A stretch of 64,000 bases of DNA from NCBI GenBank assembly GCA_020746105.1, contig CM036617.1:133637845-133701844 (forward strand), in the 5' to 3' direction. Shown piece by piece: positions 38,331-49,900 of this stretch. Below the pieces are notes generated by a model. The model searched no databases and was not told the DNA's origin. It worked only from the letters and a program-made list of their open reading frames with translations. How positions within the stretch are numbered: the stretch's first letter is position 1; every line of letters begins with the position of its first letter. Position numbers and translations under genes: made by a program. The DNA comes from Trogon surrucura. Its lineage: Eukaryota > Chordata > Aves > Trogoniformes > Trogonidae.

Positions 38331-39300
38331 AAGATGTGGCGTTGCTGGCCCGCTTCCACCGTAGGGCACGGCATCAAAGGGGATCCACGCTAGTGCCCAA
38401 AGGATGGAGGAAATCAGGCTCCAGCAGCAGCCCCTAGAAGGGCTGCTTATTGGAGCTTTTACCCCATTTCTCAAGATTTCTAGAAGCCTGCGGGATCGGG
38501 AGGGTGGATTCTTCTGTTCAGGAGAAAATCCTGGCACAAGAAGTCTCTCCATATGGTGTTTGGTGCGGTGAGTGGGGTGACGGGTTTGCACTGGTGAAAG
38601 AGGCCATTAATGAAAGTTTTTTAGCATCAAATCTGATAGATCAGTAGATGAACAAGGCAGATACCAGTTACAGCCTGGGAGCCAAAAGACTGTGGCTAGA
38701 AGGAAGGTGAAGACTTAATAGAGGGTTGTGACTAGAGCTAGATGATTTGCAGATAGGGCTGCTGAGGGTTAAGGGAGTAGGCACTAGCCTCAGCAGAACA
38801 GAAAGTTTTTAAGTTATGCCATTGGACAAGCTGCAGAAGAAGCTTCTGTAGCTTGGCAACCTTCCCACCGCAGTTTGAGGACCGTTCCAACAACCCTTGG
38901 AAATAAGAGAAGATAGAGCTTGTGGAACTGCTGCCCCACAGAGCCCTTGCCAAGTTTTGGTGCATAGGGACTGAGGTGGCAAATGGAACAAGATACTTTT
39001 CTCTGACGCTTTCCCAGTTTCTGACATATTTTCAGCCAAAAGGATATGTAAACCACACCTGTGTTTACACAGGTAATAACCCCCGGCTGCTCTCTTGCAG
39101 GTGCTTGCTCAGTCTCCACTTGGATCTGTGCACGTTTCCTGAATCCACATTACCTTTTGGAGTCCCACAGATCTGCCACCCTGCTCCTGAGAACGGGGGC
39201 TTCAGCTGCCTGAAGAGAGAATTTGCCTTCATCTTCCTAAGACTTAAAGAAAGTTCTTTTCATTCCCTGCCACTTCAAGACCTGTGATTTTGAAGATGGA
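38100..39300 (+). ncRNA. Possible unannotated spliced transcript divergent from VAMP1
   Basis: A strong 5' splice site (GGTGAG then GTAAGG; intron would begin at 38202) follows the paired CCAAT boxes, and a strong 3' splice site (GGCTGCTCTCTTGCAG, ending at 39100) lies about 0.9 kb downstream. No conserved open frame spans the join, so if transcribed it would most likely be a long non-coding RNA. Purely signal-based; no transcript evidence. Confidence 0.25.
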
Positions 39301-39304
39301 GTGA

Positions 39305-39940
39305 TGTTGCTCTGTAACAAGATACATCAAGTCAGGAAGTAACTCCCCAATTAACTAGGAGTCAAATTAACAATTAGGGGAAAAGAGATAGGCAAACACC
39401 TGCTCATCATACAGATTTTTCTGAGTATATAATGGTCTTTGTGATGCTGGACTGGAGGGATGCCAGCTTTGATTCATCAGTGTGAAGCAGAGACAAACTC
39501 TGTTCTTAAGATAGGTTTTGATGCCATTTCAACTAACATTTGGATCATTCACACTTAATATTAATCATGGATAAATGGAGGGCAGGGGAAAACAGTGAGC
39601 AAGATGTATGGGGAGGCACTCTTAGCACTAACTTGAAAAACTGGTTATCAGGAAAAAATCTAAGCTGGAGCATACTAAAATTGTCAAACAGGACGTGAGA
39701 ACCTGGAGCTCACAAAGACTGAAAGGATGCTAGAACCTGTCCAAAAAACAGAGGACTCTCAGGTCCAAGTTCTGGGATGCAGGCTGGAACAGATGTCTGT
39801 GAGAAGTATGTCAGCAATGATTGAGGAGGCAGAATTTGCACAGAGGAGCTCAGGCCTGGGGCAGCAGGAGGACCTTCAGGCTGGGCCAGGAATGCACAGT
39901 GAAGGTTTTAGAAAGCACCTGGAAACCTGACTGTGTGAAA
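39305..39940. other. Intergenic, no gene recognised
   Basis: Short interval between the putative transcript and the 3' end of MRPL51. Only small chance frames are present. Confidence 0.5.
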
Positions 39941-39946
39941 GCACGT

Positions 39947-39952
39947 TTTATT
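39947..39952 (-). promoter_or_regulatory. MRPL51: MRPL51 polyadenylation signal
   Basis: AATAAA on the minus strand, 53 nt after the MRPL51 stop codon (40005-40007), giving a very short 3' UTR. Confidence 0.75.
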
Positions 39953-40004
39953 CTGACCATGATGCTACAAAACCACGCTACATGTTCCAAACCCACAGCT
40001 GCTA

Positions 40005-40634
40005 CTAGCGGTGCTTCCCAGTGCGATTGAAGCGCCTGTACAGGTACCGGATCCTCTTGGTGAGTTTGTGGTAGTCATCTACAAACATCCGATCTCCCAC
40101 CATCTGCTTCTTGCGGATGCACCTCTGCAGCTCGTTCCCCCGCCAGCCTTGCAGCCATTTGGGCCCCACTATGAGGTTCTTCGGGTGGATCTGGAAGCCG
40201 CCTGAGAACAGGAGAGCAGAGCAGAGAGTTAAGAAGCCAAGCCCAGGAGGAGCCTGTTCCCAGGACAGCCTGCCCCAATCCCCCCACCACCTCCACCCTC
40301 TCTCTGCTGGAGGAGCCGCTTGCCCGCAGGTGGGTCCACCCTCCCGCCCCGCAGTTACAGCGAGGGGTGTCTTACCCAGGATGCCTACGTTGTCGTAGAC
40401 CCCGAACAAGGCCCGTTTTTCCGTCCACCGATCCACCTGCTTACGCTTCGGGGGCTCCTTGATGCGGATGGGCCGGGTGAGCCCTGCAAGGGGCGAGGAG
40501 AGGGACACGGGGAGGCCGGGCCGCACGGGACCCCAGCACCCACCGCCACCGCCGCTAATGCTCCGCTCGGCCCGCAGCAGGGGCGCGGCCCGGCCTAGGA
40601 GGGCTCGCCCCGCCACCCGCGCTAGAGCCGCCAT
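40005..40634 (-). CDS. MRPL51: Mitochondrial large ribosomal subunit protein mL51
   Basis: Component of the 39S subunit of the mitochondrial ribosome, made in the cytosol and imported. Minus-strand exons: 40544-40634, 40376-40483, 40005-40201; 396 nt, 131 residues against 128 in human. The N-terminal 30 residues are Arg/Ala/Leu-rich ([20 protein letters not shown]), as expected for a mitochondrial targeting peptide. The conserved core includes [34 protein letters not shown] and the C-terminal [17 protein letters not shown]. The intron positions join codons cleanly (GGC G / GG CTC; CTG G / GC GGC). Introns are 60 and 174 nt, both divisible by three and stop-free, so the unspliced frame stays open. 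An ATG 12 nt upstream (40646) in the same frame is an alternative start; 40634 has the better Kozak context. Confidence 0.95.
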   Translation of the reverse strand: MAALARVAGRALLGRAAPLLRAERSISGGGGGCWGPVRPGLPVSLSSPLAGLTRPIRIKEPPKRKQVDRWTEKRALFGVYDNVGILGKTPLAVTAGREGGPTCGQAAPPAERGWRWWGDWGRLSWEQAPPGLGFLTLCSALLFSGGFQIHPKNLIVGPKWLQGWRGNELQRCIRKKQMVGDRMFVDDYHKLTKRIRYLYRRFNRTGKHR

Positions 40635-40639
40635 CGGGG

Positions 40640-40931
40640 TCACCACCCCCCCCGCCCCAGGCCGCCACCGCCGGGGAGGAAGCGCAGCGCTTCCTGCCCG
40701 CCCTCACTTCCGGTCGCTGAGCCCGTCGGGAAGCGGAAGGACGAAAGGGTGGGCGGGGGACGTCACCCTAACGGTCGACGCAGGAAGGAGAGCCGGTGAT
40801 TGGGCGAGGCGCTGGCGCGCGGAAGCCCTGCTGGGCGCTGATAGGCCGGGGGAGAGGGCGGAGTAGCCCGCGCGCGCTATTTGGAGTGCCGGAGCCCGCC
40901 CGGGCCGGTGGCGGGGATCAGAGCGGGAGCC
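40640..40931. promoter_or_regulatory. Bidirectional promoter of MRPL51 and NCAPD2
   Basis: The two start codons are 297 bp apart, head to head, in a CpG island. Visible motifs: an ETS-type site (CCGGAAGT on the minus strand, 40706-40713) and a second GCGGAAG at about 40733; a GC box at about 40750-40759; a CRE-like GTGACGTC on the minus strand at 40759-40766; and an inverted CCAAT box (ATTGG) at 40799-40803. No TATA box. This fits a housekeeping, cell-cycle-linked promoter. Confidence 0.8.
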
Positions 40932-43900
40932 ATGGCGGCGACCTGGGAGTTCCACCTGCCCGTCACCCCCGACGACCTGCTGCGGAGCGGCGGCCCGGGG
41001 CGCTACGTCGTGCAGGAGGTGCTGTCCGCCCGCGAGCTGCCGGCCGCCATCACGGGTAAAGCCCCCGATTCCCTCCTCCATTCCTCCCGGCCGGGCCCTC
41101 CCGGCGGCTCACGGCCGTGACCGCGTCCCCCGCCCCTCTCTGTGTTTCCTTGCAGCCTTCCGGGCCACCTTCCGCGCGCGGGGCGCTCTGGCAGTGCTGC
41201 AGCACTTCGACCCTCTCTACAGCTTGCTCCAGTGAGTAGGAAGCGCGGAGCCCGGGACGCCGGGAGCGGAGCGGATGGAGGAGGGTCGCGGAGAGGCTGG
41301 CGCCCCTGGGTGCTTCACGCCTGTCCCCAGTGGTGTTTCCCTGCTGCCCTCACGCGCTGTTGCTTGCCCTGCAGCCACTTCCGAGCTCTGGGGACCGATC
41401 TCAAGGAGGATGCCCTGGAGCTGATGATGCACGGTGGGTATTCGCTGTTTACAGACGACGCAGGAGTAAGGGAGAGGTTTCTCACCTTTGGCAGCTCAGT
41501 GATGATATGAAGGCTAATGTGACTTATCCAGCTGGGTTGCATCCTCAGCCCATTCCAGTAATACGGGTCTGTAATCTTGGTAGACAAAGCTGAGCTGTGC
41601 GTGTTTGCTGTAAGGGCAGGCCGACAGAAAATCCCCTTCCCCGTGTCCCTGAAAAATACACCTTTAGGATGCATCGGCTCTGAGTGAGTATTTCCATGAG
41701 CTGACAAGGGTCTGTGGGGACAGGATGGGACAATGCATCCAAGGTTTGGGTTGCAGGGGGCAGCCCATGTTACAGCTGGTGAGATGTGAGCACATGTCTT
41801 TGGTAATCTGATGACTGCTCAAAGTCTCTGAAAGAGATGATGGCTGATGGGCCTCGCAAGGAACACTCATGGCTTTCTGCCTTTCTTCAGTGGCGTCCCA
41901 TCATTTTAATGAACTACCTGACATCTTGGGTGATTCCGGGCTGAGCCATGCAGACCGCACTGCACATCTCAATGCTCTCAAGATGAACTGCTACTTGCTG
42001 GCTGGTCTGGTGGAAGCCTTTGAAATGGAAACCTACAAGAATAGTTTGTTGGAGGTGAATCCTGGTGGGAAGGTAGGTGAGAGGACTAGGGGAGGAAATG
42101 AGATAATAAAAGTGAGAAACCATGTAAGCTTGCTGAACTCTGTGATATATATCAGTGTTATTTTCTCAAGAATTCCTTTCTGTGGTCAAAGATAACAGTA
42201 GCAGTCAGCTGATGTGGACATGTAAGCCTCTTGTACATGTCACTGCATGTCTCTTAATGCTATAGAATTAAACAGTCATTTTCTTTCTGAGGGAAGTAGG
42301 GTGGCGATGGTGGTTTTTCTGTTGTCAAGTTGCTGATTTATTGCGTAGTGTAATTTGCTTTTCAGAACAAGAAGAACAGTACCAAGATCTCTGGATGGGA
42401 AGAGGAGAGGGAGCCGCTCTTACGGCTGCTCATGCAGCTGCTGCAGCTGGATCTCCGTCAGCTTTGGAGCGGTTTGGTAGTAGAAGAAGAGTTTGTCAGG
42501 TATGGGATGGAGTTGGATGGTGGGATGAGTGACAGTGAAGGGAGAGTGAAATGCTAAATCTGCCAGCGAAGTGGTATTGCAGCCCTCTATGGGGTGCAGA
42601 TCACTGGGAAACTGAGGAAACCATCTCAAGGCAAAAGTGACGTGTTTAGGAACCGCTTCCTTTCCTTGTGTAGACCTTTAAAATTCAGGTGTTGTTTGCT
42701 TGCTTTTTTTTTTAGGGATACTGGGGAGTCTCTCTGGATTGAGAGACAAGTTTACCTAGTGCAGTGTGCTAGAATGATGTTGGTCTGAGCTGTGATAGTG
42801 AGGTTCACTGTGTTCCCTTCTGTGGCTTTAGCTTAATGACAGGAAGCTGCTACCGTGTGCTGGAGAATCCGAATATTGGACTTCAGAAATACCGGGCTAC
42901 ACGGGAGACTGTGACACATCTGCTTGCTGTAGCTTTGGTTCACTATGATCACACGTTCAGTGAGTTCCTGCTCCTCTGACTTCTTTGCGAAGCCGTTCCC
43001 AGTTACTTTCCCTGACCTCTTTCTTCCTTCTCGTGTGTAAAAGGTGCAGCTCTGAAGATCACACAGATGCTGCAGCACTTTGAACACATAGCCCCAGTGT
43101 TTGCACAGGCCGTGAGCCTCTGGGCTACAGAGTATGGTCTGAAAAGCCTAGTGGGTGAATTGCTAAGGTGAGAAAAATACTCTGAGACTTGTCCTTCTAT
43201 CCCTACCGACTTGAGGCACCTTATCCCTTGTTTTGTCTTTCTGTGCAGGGAAATCGGACAGAAATGTCCGCAGGATCTGGCTCGTGATGTGTCCGGAATG
43301 AAGGGTTTTGCTGCCTTTATAACTGAACTGGCTGAACAGATTCCAGCTCTGGTGCTATCCAACATGAGTGTTCTTCTGCGGTACTTGGATGGGGAGGTAC
43401 ATTTCCGCAGTATTACCTGTTTAGAGATGTCCAGTGATGGAGGTGCTGCTATCCAGTTTTTCTGTCTGGAAAGAGACCCTCTTTCACAGAAATCAAGTAG
43501 TCAAATCCTACCCTTTGAACTGGGTTCTGCCCTTGCCTAGAAATGCAGAGGAAACAAAACATAACATTTGCTGTCTGGTTGTCACCCTCAGATATCAGAG
43601 AGTGGGAGACTGCTTATTGGTCTGATCGATCCCAGCTGCTGTCCCCAGTTCTCTGGGGCTTAATGAGTTTGTCATTGCATTACCTTTTCTTAAACTGCCC
43701 CTAAAAGCCCAAAGTGTTTCTCATATCAGTTCTTGGCTTCTGTGGACCTAGCTGGATAGCAGGATTGGATTACTCTGTCTTGCAGGCACGGCCACGTTGG
43801 CCCAAGGTTAAGTCCATAGTGGAGAAAGTCACTTAAGGCTGGAGCCCAGGAGTCGGAAGGCCCAAACTTTGGGCAATCCTTCCCCTTGGCATATCAAGTC

Positions 43901-46900
43901 GTGCCTTTTTGTCTGTTCCTGGTCCAGCAACTCTTCTTTTTGCAGAGTTACATGATGCGAAATGCCATTCTGGCAGCTATGGCAGAAGCGCTGATGCAAG
44001 TGCTGAATGGTGACCAGCTGGAGGAAACTGCCCGTGGTACTCGGGACCAGTTCCTGAATATCCTGCAAGCCCACATCTGTGATATCCATGGCTTTGTGCG
44101 CAGCCGCGTACTGCAGCTTTTCACTCGAATTGTTCAGTGCAAGGTAAGTCTGTGCTTGGGAAATGCTGCAACCTCAGTTATCCCTTCACCTGTTTTGTTC
44201 TCTAGGGGAATTTCTTTCACCCTGCTCTTTTTCCAGAGATTCAAGTTTAACAGAGAAAGATATTGTCCCTAAGTACTGTGGTATCTGCAGTTCCTTTTTC
44301 CCAGGAGACCAAAGGGGTAAGGGAACTGTGGAACAGAAATTAAATGTTGATCTTTGTTACTGGGAGAGACTAGAAGGAAGAGCACAGTACACAAGCTCTT
44401 TTAGAACACTGATATGGGAAGACATTGCATTTGCCAGATATACTAAGTCTTGACTCAACGGGACCCTGGCAGTGTTCAAGGCCAGGCTGGGTAAGGCTCT
44501 GAGCAACCTGGTCTAGTGGGATGTGTCCTTGCCCATGGCAGGGGGCTAGAACTAGATGATCTTTACAGGTCCCTTCCAACCCAAACAGTTCTGTTATTCT
44601 ATAAACTAATTCAAGTCTTTGCTTTCAGCAGAGGCTGGACCAGAAGATGTCAAGGTCTGAAGGGACCTCTAGATTTTTCTATAAATCTATAATCTGTGCC
44701 TACAGTAAAGTTACGTTTCCTGAGTCTCTAGACCTTCTTGATAACTTTGTCTATGCTCTCATTGTGTGCTAGGCCCTGCCTTTGACTCAGTTCCAGTCTG
44801 TGGTATCGCTGGCTGTTGAGCGTCTCAAAGACAAATCCGTGGTAGTAGTTAAAAATGCGATCCAGCTTCTGGCTGCGTTTTTGTCCAACAATCCCTTCTC
44901 CTGCAAGGTAATTCCAGGTAGTGTGATGAATACACTAGATGTCTATCTGGAGGATGAATAGCTGCAGTGGGCTGTAGCTGGGGCAGCAGCCTTTCTCTGT
45001 CTTGTGGGAGGGACAATGTAGCCTTTGATTCTGCAGATGGGAGCTTTCCAGTTTTCCCAGATTCAAATCTTGCTTTCTGTGGCTCCTCCCTCACTTGGTA
45101 TAATTGGTAAGTGTGCTGAAGGCCAAGAGGGATGTGTCTGATTGTGGAAAAACCTGCAGCAGCTTGATTTGAATCTACTGTGGGATTTCTTTCCTTAGGA
45201 TCAGAATTAGTCCTTTAGAACATTCTACACAGAGCTGCAGCTCTTTGTGTTTAGCTGCACCTTCCCCTGAGCTTCTGAGCCTCTGACTGGCAATTTACAG
45301 CAGTTGTCATTCTCAGATGATGGCCTACTATCCCAGTTTCCAAACCCAGGGTTATCTGAGGGGAATGACAACTTAAAGTGGGGGGCAGAGGAGAAAAGAG
45401 AATTCTAACATTTCAGAAAAAGAAGGATAAGTGACATATTTCTTCTTTTCGTGGCATCTTCAGCTAAGCTGTACTGACTTGGCCGAACCACTGAAGAAAG
45501 AGGTGCAGAAGCTGCAAGAAATGAAGGACCGTAGCAGATCCACAGCAGGTACTTTTCCTTCTTCCTCTTTCCCTTTCGTAGGGCACACCAGGGTTTATTT
45601 TTCCTTATCTTAAATTTGCCCGCAGGCTGTGGTGACTTTTTACCTCAGATCTTATTCATGTGAGATGGTGAGGTCAGACAACTGGGATTAAATTCACAGC
45701 TATTTTTCAAACAGTCGTGCTATAAAAGGACTATGTCAATGTTCCTGTCTAAATCAGCAGTCCATTTAGCTAAATATCCTATTTTCAGGGTAAGAACTGA
45801 AAATACATATTAATGTCCTCACAGGTTTCTGTTTTCAACTGTTCTGCTTGAGCCACAGTTTTAGTCAGATGTTAATTTAAATTTGATTAGGCTTGGACCT
45901 GGTGCTGCCTACAAAACAATAAATATTAAATGGTGTTTCTCTTACCCTCGGTGGCTTCTTTTATTTATACCAAAGAGTTCTTTTCTATTCCTACTACGGT
46001 CTGGGTGGGATCAGCAATGGGAATAGTGCCTGTCTGTGAAAGAAAAAAAAAATAGATTTCTGAAATTCCAGATGAGTTTCTCACTCATTTAGGGTGTAAT
46101 TCAATTCTGTATTCTTCATTCCCTCTCTTGTTTCTTTAATAGTTTCAGTGATTGCCCCAGAAGAAGAGTGGGAGGCGATGCTGCCAGAAGTTAAGGCTGC
46201 CACACAGCAACTCTTTCAACCATGGGAGGAAGGGGAAGAGGAGGTGCTGGAAGTTGAGGAAACAGTGGAGGGTACATCACAGCAAATCACTGGGCTGCTG
46301 AGAAGACTGAATTACAGGTAAGAATGGTGTAGTTTGAAGGAGTGTTTATCCCAAAGGATGAGTCTGTTTCTTGTTCTCTGTTCCAGAAAGATTTGAGCTC
46401 TGGGGCAGAGGGATGATTTCCAGTGACGTTACTCTGTAGAAAGAGATTAATATGAGCACCCAGCACCACGTGCTGGCAGGAGCTGCTTTCCTAGGTGTTG
46501 AGGGCAAAGTTGGATGGTTTTCCTTGTGTCCTGCCCTAATGATTTGCTCATGTCCTCTTGGGTAATGTCCAGGAGTGCAGCCCGCCTGACGCAGAAGGCC
46601 CTGTGTTACTTCAAGGGGAAGGAGCCCTTCAGTAGCCTCACGGGAGAAAATGAGGAGGCAACAATCCTGAGTGTTCTGAAGAGGCTTTACACAGGTAGCT
46701 CCTTTGTGTCGTTCTGTCTTTTCCCTAAGTCCTAGCTGATGCCGGAGCTAGACCAAAACCTTCTGGAATGTCCTGTCCCTCCTTCAGATCTGTGGGGCAC
46801 AGTCTGTGTGTATTTGACAATTCATAGAGCTGCACCACTTTTGGATCATTTGCTCATCTAGCGGCCTGGCGTTTTGGCTGGATCACATTAATCTTGTTAC

Positions 46901-49900
46901 TTCATTTCTGGTTGGAAAAGTGCCATGTGGCTAGTAAAAGTGCATTTCCGATGCTTTAACTTGTGTAATATCTGCTGAGGAGAGTGATGCCGGTGTTATC
47001 CACTCACACCCTTCTGTCCTGTCTCTATTTATCAAAAGTCACGCTTCCTGAACAGGTGGTGGCACATAATGCTTCGTCTTAATGGCCTTGACCAAGTGGA
47101 GTCTTACTTATCTCGGGCTCAAGCCTCCAGGTGTATTTTTAAGACCTCACATGCTTTATCTTTGTTTTTTGTTTCAGAATAAAGGTCCCTAGCCAATCCC
47201 CTTGAGCTTATTTCTGTCAACTCTCCACACCTGCACAAACTTTGCTAGGGAGTAGTACTGTTTTCCTACGCTGCCCTGATTCACTTAGAGTGTCATCCAT
47301 CCTTGGGGAGCTCAGTATTAAGCTGGCATTTCTGTGGTGCATCACATTGAACTCCTACAGCATGCCAAAATTTTTGATTTTTGTAGCTAAGTCTGATGGC
47401 AGAATTTGAATTTTTATCTCCTGGCTCTTGGAGGGTGTTGCTATGGGGTGCAGAGAGAAGGGTTAAAATGCCCTGAACTGTGCCTGTTTCTCTTGTACCT
47501 TCAATACTGCTGACAAACAAGTGTTTGTGCTGTGCAGGTTCATGCCCAGCTGAGAACGGTGAGGATCCTCCATGTGGTAACAGTAGTCTTGAGACTGAAG
47601 AAGTTGTACCGGAAGAGCAATCTCAAACAGAGCTGGTCAAACAGGAGATGTTGGTGCAATACCTGCAAGATGCTTACAACTTCTCAGTGAAAATCACAGA
47701 AGCCATGAACATGATCAGCAAGATGATGTATGAAAACTGCGTCTCAGGTGCATGAAATAGCCATGGGGCCCTTTCTCCCCCATTCCAGATCTTTCCCCCT
47801 TTTTTGGAGAGGAGATGTGGGAGTGGTGGAGCTCCAGGGCAAGGGGAAAATATTGGAGGAGCTGGTCTTCACTGAGCAGATGTCACAGGCAGTTGCAGGA
47901 TATCACAAAAGGAAGTGCCATCTAAATGAGTGGTGTGAAGGGGTTGTGTTCAGGCACGTATGGGCTCTTCAGGAATCCTCAGTGCCGTGATGGAGCTTCA
48001 GCTGTTACGGGGAACTGAGCAGCTTGTCACATCCCCATCACTTTTCCTTAAACTATTCTGTAGCTAAAGTGGTCCTGATCAATAGGTTCTATAGCCTGTA
48101 GTGAAAGGTGGTGATGAGCAGGCCTTTGAGTTAATCCAGCTATTCCTGTTTAGTATTAGAACTACTGTAACCAGTTAGACTTTTTTTTTTTTTTGTAAGT
48201 GCTTATCATGAATCAGCATCCCTGAGCGGGTCAGGGCCCAGAGGGACGCAACTTCTTCCTCTCCCATCCTTTCTGGCACGTGCCCTTGTGTAGTTCAGGG
48301 GTACAGATGAGTCTGGGCGCTACAGTGCCCTTACCTTTATACTGCAAAGGTTTCATCTGTATTAAGGACTCTTACATTCCTGTCATCAGGGTGTGGGTTT
48401 CCCGAGCAAGGTTAGGATGTCATTAGCTGTTCGCACAAACAAAAACAAACTCCTGGCTTCAGTGTCTTTACAGGTTGTTTGAAGTTCTGGGCTGAGAGGG
48501 TGCCCCTCACCTGATGCTTGAACACCTGGGGTTTGGGTTGGGGTTTTTTTGTGGTGTGTTTTTTTTCTCTGCACAGATTTTACTAAATTTCCACCCATCT
48601 ATTGCCTTATGCTGTTGTGTAAGGAAGGCAAGTTGAGTGTCTGGACAACTGAGACGTTTTGAGATGTTGTGTCTGTTTGGAGACAGTATGATGCTGGGTG
48701 AGGGGGCAGTGGTAAGATACGTGTGTGCTCAGATCTATGGTTTTTAATTTAAGATTTTTTATTTTTTTTTTGCAAATATGTATCTTCTAGTGTGACTGAG
48801 GACAGGAGAAGCATGCCAGCTTGTCTGATTGTCTATTCAGATTTATAAGTTGGGGCTTATACTGGTGTAAGCTTCTACTTAAGCAGAGGTCAGACTTCAT
48901 GAACTGTTCATTGTACTACAGTACCTCTAATCAGTACTGTGGCTCTTTTGTGAATGCTCTCCAACTTAAATGTTTTCTCTTGTCTTATGAGCAGAAGGCT
49001 GGGCAGTGCATTTCAGGAGTAGTTGAACTGGAATTCAATACAATATTCCTTACCCCATTTATATATCAAATACCTTAGTTCCTTTAAGCATCCTATAGCA
49101 TCAGACTAGGACTTACATTCAGCTGCTCATCTGCTGTGACCACGAGATTTTTTGTCTCCCAGAAAATAAATTAATTCTTTTCCAGACATGGTCCCTGTGC
49201 ACTTCTCCTAAATGTACCCCATTATATTTAGCTGTAATATTGTTGACCTATGCCTATTTCTTCTAGGATGTCTAAATCTTTGTACTAGTGACCCAGTTCC
49301 AACTTGAGCCCTCTGCAGGCAGTAGCAGTGATCTTAAATGTTTGCAGGGCTTGCTGTGAGCCTATGAATTTGTTTTAATAGCCTCTCTAATGGGGATTAC
49401 GAGAGAACTGTGCTAACTCAACTGTGTTTCTCTCTGCAGTGGTGCAGGAAGCCATTGAGTTCTTTGTGACAGTCTCGCAGTTTGGCATGCCCCAGGCGCT
49501 GCTTGGAGTCCGCAGGATGCTCCCCCTCATATGGTCCAAAGAGCCTGGTGTTAAGGAGGCTGTGCTCAACGCCTACAGGCGGCTCTATCTGAGCCCCAGC
49601 GGGGATTCAGAGAGGTATGGCCCTTCCTTATCAATCTTCTTGTGGGACCTACTGCTGAGCTTCAGCTCTTGGTTTGGCAGTCTTCATGTGTAGGAAATTT
49701 ATGCAGCAAAACTCTGTGTGAGACCTTAGGGAAGGAGAAGCTGAGGATTATTTTAGCTAAAACTATGATCACGCACTCGTGCTTAATAGTCTCATAAATT
49801 TCACTCTCGTACGAAACACTGCACCAAGATCCATGTGCCCAGATGATCTGGGTTGGTCCTTTATGCGATAGGGAAGGAGGGCTATCAGCTGTGAATGTTC

